Source: Macrocystis pyrifera (Eukaryota > Sar > Phaeophyceae > Laminariales > Laminariaceae). Taken from it: 64,000 nucleotides of DNA. Shown here piece by piece: positions 14,201 through 26,200 of the stretch (positions are counted from its first letter, which is position 1; each line of letters begins with the position of its first letter). A program made the position numbers and the translations under genes. Below the pieces are notes generated by a model. The model was not told the DNA's origin and searched no databases. It worked only from the letters and a program-made list of their open reading frames with translations. Location: contig JASSKH010000005.1 of NCBI GenBank assembly GCA_031763025.1, forward strand, positions 9,828,849 through 9,892,848. The letters are read 5' to 3'.

Positions 14201-17200
14201 CCCTTCTTACCCTTGGTTTGCCTTCTTCGTTCCACCTCAGGGAGAGCATTACGAGATGGAGTGCTTGTTATTAAAGAGTGGTACGCGTATCCGAACGCGC
14301 TGTTATTTGATTGCTCTTCCCACAAGCTAAGCCATGAGCAAAATAGAACGTCGCTGTTCGCCTTTTGTTATTAATATTAGCTGAAACTATACCTTTACTA
14401 TTGAGCTATTAATGGGGTGCCCTTTTTTTCACAGGCACTTCGTTGGTTCGAATCTCAGCGAGTTTTTTTTTTTTTTTTTTTGTTTCCCACCGTTTTTTCA
14501 GGCGGTTTGTAGGCTCGATCTCAGCGAGGGTTTTTTTTTTTTCTCCAGGTGTTTTGTTGGCTTCGAATCGCGTTGCTTTGCATTTCTTGACTATCTTCTC
14601 GCAAGTAATGGGCTCAGTCAGCGCACTTGGGCAACAAAAAATCTTGCCGTTTGGCAACTGGGCTACAAGTAGTCTGTAAATACTGTAACAGCTAGTCGAT
14701 TCGCGTCTTGTTATTCATTGCAAGCTGTTGCCGGGTTTGAATGGCCGTGGCATCGTTCTTGTTCTGGTGCACCAGCGAACGTACAAGGTCTCAGATACTG
14801 CGGCGCGAACCGTCGAACCTACGGTGCAAAAATGCCCATTTGACAGGGGAAGTGGGTGTATACAAGCAGATCATAGTCGACGAAACGGCCAGATTATAAA
14901 CAGACTCAACTCGCGATGAAAATGCAGCTCATGCCATCACCTGGGTCTTTGGTGAGATATTGGAGCTATGTTATAATGGAAGCCATGATAAATATAAAAA
15001 AATGGCGAAAACCGCACTGCGCAGGAGAGAAACGTATATATGTTGTTACGGAGATGAGACCGGATACCCTTCCCTCTGGCGCCCATTGCTGTTTTTGTTG
15101 TTCGCTTTGGCCCACGTCATTTGTGTCGATAGAGTGGCTTCCGCAGAGATTTCGAAGAGCTTAGAGGTGTGCGAAAACGAGCTGCAAGACCTCGGGGCGG
15201 AGCTAGAAGAGCTCACCGAAGCGTTCGAAGAGGCGGCGAGACGGACCCAGCAGCAGCTTGATATGAATAGTTCCAGGTGTGTGCCGCGAACGTATGTCCC
15301 ATCAACATTTCTGCGTTCATTGTAATCGTTTACATATAGTTCGTGTTGCCCGATGTGCACGCGTGGGGGTAGGTTGTCGTTTGCTCGTCTGGATGCGTAA
15401 GATAGTATAGCTGTCGCTAGAATTTCGCACAGCAGGATAGTCGTAGCTGCCGTCAACTTGAGTGCGTCGGTAGATGGTGGACATGTCATATGATACGATT
15501 AGTGTTATGCACCACAACAGCAGCAGCAGAAGCACAGCAGGACAACAGGGAACGCTGCAGCAGCACGTATAGCAAGTGCAGAGCACAGAGGCAGCAGCGG
15601 CAGCAGCGGTCACCCCTATAGCCTTCCTGTACAACGGCGTACAGCTGAGTGCTTTTGGGTGCTTTTCAGCGTTGGTACTGCTTTGCTGCTGTTTGTTGTC
15701 TGTTTTATTAATACAGTAGTTTTGCGATCTGTGTTGGTTTGACGTAACCCGACATGAGAAGCTCACACTGCTGCTGTTGGTTGGCATCGATGAAATCAAG
15801 AGGCATTCTCGACTTTCCGCAGAGATGGCAGCGGAAAACACACCAGATAGGACAGCTCAGTTGCGTCCGGCATCATTTGCGAAGCAGTAGTCACGCGGCA
15901 ACGCTGTGTGCTCGCTGTTGTTGGGCGGACGCTGGGTGCATGCGGCTGGATGGCCGTTCTGTGGTCTGTGGCGTATTGCGATGATGTCAATTTTGAAATG
16001 GTGGGTTCGTGGAAAAAGCCGAAAGACGGTAGACCAACTATCGCGAACGGAAGTCGGATGGAAATCTATCGGAAATAAATGTTATAACGATCTCGAAAGG
16101 GGCCCCTAAACGACAAAAAGCGTCGTGTTAATTAGGAAGTCGCATTCCCTCGCAACTACTCGAGATACACGATTGTTTTTTTCGCTACGGCTTTATGCCG
16201 AGGGACGATGGGTGCGAGCCGCCTTCAACAAGACCAAGCCCATCACCTCTCTCTCCGTTCCTAAACCCCTTACGGGTTGCTGGATCTTGATGTTTCGCTA
16301 TCCTGACTACTCGCCGGGTGCAACATTCTTGGCCTTCAGGCCTTTGTCGCCGGTGCGAGGCAGTGCCACCGAGGGAGCAAGCGTTGGCGGCTACGCCTCA
16401 GCGCATCCGTCGTCGCCGTTCTTCCCTCTGCCCTCGGGTCGAAGAGGCCGCAGCCTTCCTCCGGACCTCGGCCGGGCGGCGGGAACTCCGTTGACCGTTG
16501 ACCGGGAAACAAGCGGCGCCGGCCGGTCCCAACCGCGAGGTCACTATGTGCGGGCTAACCGTGCCCATTATACAGGTGAGCGCATGCTGTAGGCAGAAGG
16601 GAGAGGCCCAGGTCCGCGGTGTTTTTTTTTTTACCGGGTATAGAATACGCTGATTTTGATCCCCCGAGGGGTACATTTCATCGTAAAATCGATGAAAATA
16701 TTATTTACTTTAAATGTTTTGGCCTTTCTCCCCCGGTTATACTTTGTAGGTGGACTTGCTACAGGACAAAAGAGCGTCGGCGGCGAGGACCAGACGGAAA
16801 GAAACTCCATCCGGGCTCGGTCGTCTGGGTGGTGAGACGGACGGGGAGGGGCACACCGTGCGGGGGCGGGGTGCTGCCGAGGACGTGTTTGGGCAGGGGG
16901 GCGACGCTCAAGAGGAACAAGAGGAAGAAGTGGTCTCCTTGCGGCTTGTCGGGCTTGGGATGCAGCTCCACAGCAAGTCGTACAGCGCTCGCTTTTCATT
17001 TTCCATGCAGGATTTGGACCTCAAGGTGCGTCTTGGGGGCTAGGCGTGGCGCCTTGTGTTGAGGAGATGATTTGCGGTGTGATGAACTTTTTGTGGGGGA
17101 CGCAACAAGACACTAATCGGGGACGTGTTCCTTATGTTTACGCTTATTCTTTGCCGGTCGGACAGACATACAGCAGGAGTCCGAGCGGTCAGTTGATTCG

Positions 17201-20200
17201 TAATTTACATGTGTAGAAAGACGCTCATATACACGCACGATCGAAGCGGCAGGAAGTTTTCGTGAGTGTTTGTTTACCCCGATAGTAATGCTGCCTTTTT
17301 TGTGCCCTCGTACTCTATCCGCCCGCCGACGACTGTACAACAGGATTGCTTACACGCCCCCGCAAACGCGAACGCCACGAAAGACTTTGCGTCGGATGCG
17401 GTTCCTGGCACGGACGCCGATGTCGGAAGAACGCAGGAGAACGCCCGGACCGCGCAGCTGCGACAGGCTGAGACGACGGGGGCGCTAGTCGAGCCGTCTC
17501 AGCCCGGATCGGAAAATGGCGAAGAACCGGCTGGGAACATGGCGACTTCAAGACCTCGGCTTTTCTTGTGGCAGCGAGCAGACGGCCGCGGACCACCAAG
17601 GAGAGTGGTGACCTTCCATGACGGATCGGGAAGAGACGGCAAGGGAAAAAAAAAACTCGGGCGTCGCTGCCTCCACGGCCGACAAAGGGCTTGAAGAGAC
17701 TAAGCGCAGCGAGATGGCCCCTGAGGTCCTGGAACACGAGGAGGAGAGGGCGGGCGGGGGGGTGGGGCGGCCCTCTGGGCAACTGTCTAGGGCAGACTTC
17801 ATCCAACTGTCCTACGCGATGAAAAACGTGCCGGCCCGTGGCGATACAGGCGGGGTTGGGAGTTCTGAGAGAGTAGCGTGTCACGGGGCATGGCGGGGAC
17901 AGGTGAGGCTGAGGAGGACGCTGTTCGATGTGCAGCTATTGGCTATCATCACTGCCCGTTGCCTAGAGATGGAGGGAGACCCATGTGTCCAGCTACTTCT
18001 TCACATCTTGTCCTCTGGCTTCATCGATAGCTGTTTGTCTCTAGCGTGAGACAAGGAAGTTATAGTGCATCCGTCACGCCCTATGATATCGCCGCCGACA
18101 TATGCGGCCTCTTACTTTTCGAACATATTATCCTGAAAATTGTGCTCATTCTTTTTCATTTTCTGCACAGGAAACCCACCGAGTGAAGCTCGTCGTGGGG
18201 GCCATCGAGGTTGCTCTGGAACAAGAAACTATCTTGGCGGTGTTACGCATTGCTTCCTCGGTGCTCGTAGATTCGCCGCCCCCGCCACCGCCGTCTCCGC
18301 TAGTCACCCCGGATGTTGTGGTCCCTTCAGGCTCTGTGGTAGTACCTGCTATGCCGCGCTCGGAGCCCTGCGCTGAAACGGCGATGGACGTTTTGCCGGC
18401 GGGTGACAGTGACGGTGGGGGCGATGGACTAGCGATGCCAATGCTGCCGTGCGGAGTGTCGGTGACGCTTGCGGTGGATTTTGCAGCCATGAGCGTTGTG
18501 CTGACAAACGCTAGAACGAACGTGATCGCGGTGACGTTCGGCGCCGCTCACTGCAAAGTCAACGTGAGTGAGGTTATCATCCGTTGGGGTTGTGATTCAA
18601 TGTACACACGCGTACAGTAGGTATCTTGTCCGTTTTTTAAAGGTAGCGCGTGTGAGAGATGCGTTCCTGGAGGTGTGTACCCCATAAGAACGAGCTATAA
18701 TGCATCTCACGCGCTGTTTTCAGTAGCGGAGTTCTGGTCTGAGCAATGTGAGTTGATCAACGCTGATGATACAGCAATTATGTAAACCAAGTGGAGAAGA
18801 GGTACAGTAGGTTGTGCCTGGCCCTTTTTTTTCGTGCCCGTGAACTTGACCTCTACTTGTTTGCCTCGCCCGGACCTCTTCCCGCCAAATGTACAGGCCG
18901 AGGAAAAGCGTATTAAAGCTGTGATGAGCATGGGTGATTTTTACGTTTTGAACCTTCTACGGCCAGCGCGGCAGTCGCCGCCTCTAGGGTTTCCGTTGGT
19001 CAACGCCCCTGCAACTTGCTCCGAAGAGGGCTCACTGTGGGCGGACCCGGTGGTGGGTCGGCGCGAAGGCGCGGTAGGGCCGGTTGTGGATGTCGCGCTC
19101 GTAGTCGTTTCGTCCCCAGACAGAATCTGCTTCAGCGACAGCGAGAGGGGCGCCGCGCGCGGGGTTGGCGGGGCCAGCGATCGTGGGCTGGAGGCACGCA
19201 TCAAGATCAGGCTCGACTCGGTCTGCACTGTGTTCTCGATCTCGTTCGTCGAGAACCTGACGCGGGATGTTCTTGCTGGGCCGCTGCTGTCGCCCTGGCT
19301 GCAGAACGCTGACTCAACCCAGCTAGCAGGAGACATTGGGCCCGACGCCTGTTCGCCGGCGCCGCCATCACCACCGCCACAACGTACAGTATCCTCGTCT
19401 GACGATGGGCCGCAAGTTGTGACCGATGATGGGGAGGTTTGGGAGGTGGCGGCGCCGTTCGACGTCGACCATGCGGAGGATGGTGGTTCATCGTCGTGGA
19501 AGTCGGCTGAAGACGTCGCGACGCGCTGGCAAGGTGCTGGCGGTACCCCCCAGGATAGCCTGGAAGAGGGAGAGCGTTGGAAGCACTTTACTTACATCAA
19601 GGTGTGCACTATTGCTGTCTTGTGGTTTGCGTTTGGTCGGGGGTATGAAGCAATTGATTCCCGTGTCTGCGTAGGCGTGTAAGATGTGAGTCCATGCGTC
19701 CCATGCCGCTATTTTGGCATGAAAATGCCCGTCTAATTGCGACTTACCAGGTACCAGGTGTACGTTAGCAAGTATTCGTCCACAACATCTGCCACGCCGT
19801 GAACTGCAGCTTATCGCAGTCTGTCTTCTAGTCTCCCCCACCGCGATGCATGTATCCCTCGACTCCTGATGCCCGGCGTTTCTCCACTTTTGACGAATAT
19901 AGGTGGGGGTGGAGGTGTGCGACTTCGCAGTAGATGTCCCCTTTGACGGAGACATCGGCAACACCAGTCGGATAAACCGAGTGACCACCGATGTTGGCCA
20001 CTTTTTAGCCTCCGCGACATGGACACTGCCCACAATCGACGGTGGCGGGGGTGGCGACGAAAGCAGCGGCGCCAAAGATAAGCACCCAGGAATGCTGTTC
20101 GTGGAGACTTTGGTGTCGTCGGCCGCTGTGAAGGCCGAACCGGAAGGCTTCGAGTTGTTGCAAGCGATGCATGTTCGAACGGTGAGCACTGTGCCGCTGG

Positions 20201-23200
20201 GGATGTCAGCAGTTATCGCAAGTTGCGCCGACGGGCGCAGTTTCCGTGGGATCGCATCCGACAGCGAGCGGGACGAGCTCGCAGAGAAAGCACGGGAAAG
20301 GACGAGTCGTGGCCCTGTCACCGCCCGGCTCCCTGCAAGACCTCACCTGTGGCGTGAGGATAGCGGCGGTGGCGGCGACGGCAGCAGCAGCAAGGGTGAC
20401 GGTGTCTCTGAGCGTGTCCATATGGGTGTGACCGTATCGCCGATAAGACTCAACCTCACCGAGCCACACCTGCTCGGCCTTACGTGCTTTGCGTTGGACG
20501 CCTCCGCGCGGCTCGCAGACATCTCAAAGTTTTTTTCTGCATCACCCGTGCAGGAGCAGGCCATGCGCAAACAAGATTTCCCTACATCGGGCGAGACGCC
20601 CTTCGACGCGGCGTTAGACTTCTGTGATCTAGAGGGGCAAACGCCTCGACCGATTGCTTCGGCGGCATCGGGGTCAGATCGGATACCCGCCACCGATTTC
20701 GACAGCACCAAAGCCGCTGGGAATGGGGGCAGAACAATGGCGGCGGCTTCCGGTCGGCCTTCCTCATTGCCGCCAGCCTCGCCGACGCGAGGAGGGCGTA
20801 GTTACCGCGAAGCTTCTGCCACTGCGGCATCTTTGCCACCACGGTCATCCGAGTTAGAACCCCCGGTCGGGTCGCAGCAGGATCCCGGTGTGTCTGCCCC
20901 CGACAGTCAAGGCGCAGACGGACCTCTGCCGACAGACGAGGAGGGGCTGGATGGCGCACTTAGTGATCAAGAATTAATGGAACAGTTGCCCGGGGAGAGC
21001 GAGCCCCAAGCGGCGAGGCCCGATGGGTTGGAGGAGGCGCCCGTCCCGCCCGCATTTCTTGGAACGCTCGTTATTGATGCAATCAGCGTGATGCTGTTGA
21101 AGGATGCGGGTCGTGCCAGAGGCGGCGCCGGGGTCACCGCTTATTCCAGTGTCGGTGGCGCACAACAGTATCCTGGTGCCACCGGTGCCTCCACTGCATT
21201 CTCGTGCCCACCCGCTTCTACCCACCACGAACCCTACGAACAGGGCGCAAGCGCAACCTCACCACCCAGCCAGCGGTACTCCCCGGTGATTCTCCTTGAG
21301 GTGCATGGGGTCGGCATTGGGGTGGACTTACCGCACCAGGCACCCCCCTTAGCGAGGGGTCAGCCGTTGACGGAGGACGTTCCGCCGGTAGTGAGCGGCA
21401 TCGGAGCGGGCTTCGAGCATCGCGCTGAACTGGCAATCAAGAGCGTGTCTGTTTCGGACGCCAGTGGTGATCGGCGCGTTTCTCTTATGCACGCTGTTCG
21501 TGTGATGGTGCACCGGTCGGTGGCGAAGAGGTTCGAAGGGGCCGCGAAGGCGGTTCGCGAGTGCTCACTGCGGGCTGGTGGAGCCACAGCGGGGGCAGGG
21601 ACACGAGTGCAGACACCAGCGGCTACGACGAGCAAGTACTGTTGCAGGTGCGCATGTGCACCGCGTCCAACACCGCATCTGTCGACGCGAACCTGGCGCC
21701 CGGATGCCTTTGCCTTCTGCCGGCGCCGATCTTGGGTGTCGCAAGCCTCGTTGCCTGCCTGGGTCGAGACGTTGGTGAGTACTCCCGGTGCAGAAATGCG
21801 GGTCGTGAGGGCGGCGGTGACAGGGAAGGCGGGCGCAGGAACGTACCTTCGGTGCCAGAAGATAGGGAACAGTCTGGTGCGCGCGACGGGGGATCGCCAC
21901 TCGAGACACCATCGATGGGGTCTGGTGATGCTTACCGCTTGGAGCCCTGGATGCTGCGGACTGACAGCCTGCGCGATGACTTCGATACCAGGCAAGTTAG
22001 AGAGGCGCCGCGTCGATTCCGCCCGTATTGTCGCTGCCGTTGGAGGTGACAGGTGGCCGTCTCGGCGTGCTCGGTGGTGACGCATCGCCGGTACGACGTC
22101 AAAGTAACGTCAATGAGCCCAGGCCGACAAGGCGCTGCAATTGGCGACACATAACCCGCGCTCTGAGTGGCACCGCTTTGCCTGACTTCCTGTGGCTGAC
22201 GCGAGTTGACGTGTCAGTATCAGCTTACGGTTTGCAGCTGTGGCTGCCCAACGTGGAGAGTGACAACGCTGATGTCGGAGTAGCAGCTGCGCGGCATGCG
22301 GGGGGCATCGCATCGGCGACCGGGTCGACGGCAGCGGTCGGCCAGAGCGTTCCGAGATTTGAAGCTATTGTGGTATCCTGTCGCTCCTGCCACGTGGCCG
22401 TATCCGTCGCTGTGTCTATGCTTTCTGACGAGGCAGTTTCTGACCCCGTCGAAGATTTGGCCTCCGCGACTCCCGATGAAGGGGTTTCGGGCGCCCGGCT
22501 GGCGGAGGTTGGGAGCCAAGATTCAGACCATGACGCCGACCTTGCGGCTGAGGGCTTAGCAGTGGGACGCGACGGCGCGATTGGCGATGCGGCTGCTAGT
22601 GACGCTGCTGAGGTGGCCGCCGTGATTGGCTCGGCCAACGAGCTGTGCGTGATGAGCTTAGGCATACACGGGCTCGAGGTGTTTGTTGCGCGGCCGTCGA
22701 TGGAAGAGGGTGGAGCATCAGTAGAACCACCGGTTGGACTGGGGGGAGATCTTGAAGGGGAATCTGGTGAGCGGGCATCCCACCCTGACACCGCACGTTC
22801 CCTCCACAACCCCTCCCCTGCCATGGATACGGTATCACGGGGGCAAGTGGAGATGGCGGGCAATGATTTGGAGGCTAATGGGACCCGAAATCGCGTGTCG
22901 GGTACCTCGTCTTGGCGTCATCGGAAACCGTCCGATGATCCCGCGCACTGGCCGGCTGATAGGCGGGGGTCTGGGGTGCTCAACGACATCGCGAGCGAAA
23001 GCGATGTGTCGATCGAGGCATCTGCAGTGGGTAGCGCGTCTGAGCTCGGTGACGATAGAGGAGGTGGCCGTAGCCTGCGAGATTGTTTCTCGAACACCGA
23101 AGCGCTCTTTTTCCCGTTCAGCATCGACCTAAAGCATGTTCTGTTAGCCCGCCCACCGTCGTCCGCATCGGGGCCCGATGCACCCCTCCTTAGCGAGCTG

Positions 23201-26200
23201 AGGGTTTCGGTGACCGCCGTGCGGGCAGTTTTATTTCTTGATTTCCCTCTCGCGGCTCGTATCATGGAAAGCTCTCTCGGACCACTGATGAAGGGCGTGC
23301 CCTCTTTCGCTGAAGTAAATCAGGGTAGCGACGACGACGGCGGCGATCGAAGTCGAGAAGCTTGTGCTGCCGAGGGGAGGCAGAGTGGACGACGCCAGGA
23401 TAGTGATTCGGGCGAAGCGAAGGGAGACAGCGCAATGCCGGTGAGAGGCACGGTTGGTGCGCTACGGGTGCCAGGAGCACTTCCATCCTCCGGAGGAGAC
23501 GATTGCAACCGCGAGCAAGATGCCCCAAAGAAGGCGGTGCTGGCTGCTCCTGCGATTGCGTCTGAGCTGATGGCGATGTGGGCGTGCCGTGTCGGGATTG
23601 AGGCGGAAGGCTTGAGGATAGAGGTGGTGAACAACTTCTATCTGCAGAACAGGCCATCTGTCAAGATTAATGTAAGCAAGCTCGAGCACCCTCCTCTATT
23701 CCCCGACGATCGACTCTGAGCCCAATACCAGCCGACATGCTAGCGGGAGGAGTAGCTCCTGGCAGTGACGTATCCTGATTTTCTATAGTTTTTCTGGTGG
23801 TTGTATGTGTGTGAGATTGCGGGCCGTCGTGCTCTAGTTCTGTTGCGAGCAAGATTCAAGGCACCATATGGACGCGACTTGAGACCCTCTCCCGACGTAC
23901 ACAGCAAAAGTCATGCGCTTTGAGGTACCAGGCCGGTGCTGGTTATATCGACCCAGCGTGATCTCGTAGCGCGGGCAGTGGCACGACTGGATGTTGTTAT
24001 CTTCTTCAAGTTCGTCGTGATGCTGCGCGTTATTTCTGCCGTACATGTTCCCCGAGTCACTCTTGTCACAACTAATTCCTTACGGAAAGTATCACTCACA
24101 CGCTGTTCTGTACTGAATACCCCGCGCTCGCGACCCTCTCGCCCGTAAATGGTCATCGTTCGTAGGTACAAAGTATCGCGGGGGAGCTGACAGCGTCTGG
24201 TGCTGCTCAGAGTCTCCAAGCCTGCCTCTCGGCCAAGATCGAATCGGACTTCTACAATGCCAAGCTCATGACATGGGAACCTCTAATGGAGCTATGGGGT
24301 GCGCGCCTGGAGCTGGAAACTGATATAGGTACGCCGGACGACCAACCGTTGTCTTGCTCAGCTGAGGGGGTTCCAGGTTGGGGTTCGGCAGGAAGTGACA
24401 GCCGCGGTGGCCAGCGTCAAGCGACGGGGTCGTTCGACGGCATTTCTGGACATGTGTGGGAGCTGGCGGTGGAGGAAGAACGCAAGACAAGAGGACTAGG
24501 CCGACCCGCGGGGGTGGTGATTGTTGGCTTACGGTTAGTTTCCGACGAGATCCTTAACCTGAATTTGACGGAGTCGCTTGTCGAAAGTCTCGCCGCCATC
24601 GTCCACGCTCAGCAGAGAAAACAAGGGAAGCTGGGCGGCACGTGGGCTGGAGGCGGCAGCGACGACGAACGTTTCTCTCTTCACTGGCTCCGCAACGAGA
24701 CCGGCCTTCCCATCACTTGCAGCGCCCACTGCGATGCCGGCTACAGCAGCAGCTTCGACAGGCAAGTCGATGTTGACGCAGCGATCCCTGTCCAAGTGCC
24801 GGTGGGCGAGGAAGCGCCAATGCCGTTGTTGACAGCTACCACCACGGTCGCTCCTCGTACTAGAGGTAGCGGAAGCCTTGCCAGCGTCGTGGATGAGACG
24901 GTTGGGACGACCGAAGGTGTAGTAGCTACACGCTCGGAGCAGTCCGCATACCGTCTGCAAGAAACGAGCAGGACGAGCTTCGATAGCGGACGTTGGTCGG
25001 GGACACGGAGGAGCAGGAGCAGCGCGATAAGTCGGGAAGAGGTGCTGGGAAGAAGACGCCGACGCCCTGTTCGAGCGGTGATTCTAGCGTACGAAGAGGG
25101 ACACGAGCAAGGTGTCGTTTGTTCAGCTATCACCCAGACGAGCTGGCGCTCGTTGAGGCCTATAGACGTGGACATCGTCGGGCAACGGCTGGTGACAATG
25201 GTGGCTTCACACACGCTAGAGTCTTTCTCCAATAATGCCGGGACCACGGACTCATCCCATCGTTGTGCATGGGGACCAGTTACACGAGCCGTCACCCGCG
25301 CCTCAACGTCAGAGCAGGGCGCACGGACGGTTAAAAACTGGTGACCGAGGTTGAGTTTCATCACGGTGTCAAGGTGCGTGGTTTTTCGTGGTCTCAAGTG
25401 GGTTGTAGGTTTGGTTTGGCACATCATGTTCCGGTTGTGTTTGGATTCGAGGTGACTTTAACACTACTTAACGTGTTTGTGGATACTCGTGTTTCGAGAT
25501 ACCCTTTCGTTGGAGGCATGCTCTATGCCTGTCGGTGTATCCCGCTACTGCGGCGAGGTCACCGGTGAACCTTGAGTGAGTGGAACGCACACAAGTCAAT
25601 ACCGTTCGTCGCGGTAGCTTGCATCGAAAATATGATGAGCGGTATATTTCCTTCTCGACCCTTGCGTCGTACGTCGGTGCTTCCGCGTTCCGCTGTGAAT
25701 CTGAACACAGGTGCTGCGTGTCCGCAGCCAGGTTGAGATATCTAACAGCATGGACGATCTGTGTATGCATGTCGGAATCGTGGGAGAATCGGTGCAAAAG
25801 AACGACGAACGAGGACGAAGGTCCAGCAACGGCGGTCCACGGTTTGAATGGGAGACCGTCATCTCTCCAGGTGAGCGCGAAGACGTTGAATCCATCGAGG
25901 AGATGGAGGGCGACAAGGTTCTAAGAGGGATCGTTTCAAGAAGCGGCTGTGAACGACAACAATTTAAGTAGGTTCGCCTATTAACTGCGGGTACGCCGTC
26001 GAAGGGCCAACTCTAGGAGAGCATGCCTTTGGCCTGGCGCTGCTTCGCCGCACCTTCGAGGACAATCAGATGACACTCGCCGCTAAAAGTCGGTGATGTG
26101 TCCTCCCTCCAGCCTGCTTCACACGCGAGGGTTGTGTGAGATGCAGGGCTTCCATAGACACCGCAATGAGTATTCCTATCTCCACAATGCCAGGAATTGT

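Larger units (their letters stand above)
7038..15132 (+). other. 8.1 kb VPS13 intron filled with mobile and RNA-gene sequence
   Basis: The flanking exons end and begin in compatible phase, so this is one intron of 8,095 bases, far longer than its neighbours. It holds, in order, C tracts with a LINE 3' end (7118-7230), a short foldback (7652-7724), a dispersed repeat with a C tail (8026-8651), a tandem 66-base repeat (9476-9600), tRNA-Leu copy 1, a 3.0 kb inverted-repeat element, a dispersed repeat (13697-13868), tRNA-Leu copy 2 and T-rich tracts near 14410-14560. No other coding signal was found. Confidence 0.75.

Noticed and set aside
16125-16592. 155-residue + strand frame as the missing VPS13 exon
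   Set aside because: The position would suit, but the peptide shows no rod motif, and no acceptor and donor pair gives the needed phase.
19488-20321. 277-residue minus-strand frame
   Set aside because: Antisense to VPS13 exons with conserved motifs on the + strand; no family resemblance.
22225-22863. 212-residue minus-strand frame
   Set aside because: Complement of the large VPS13 exon; Ser/Ala/Pro-rich shadow.
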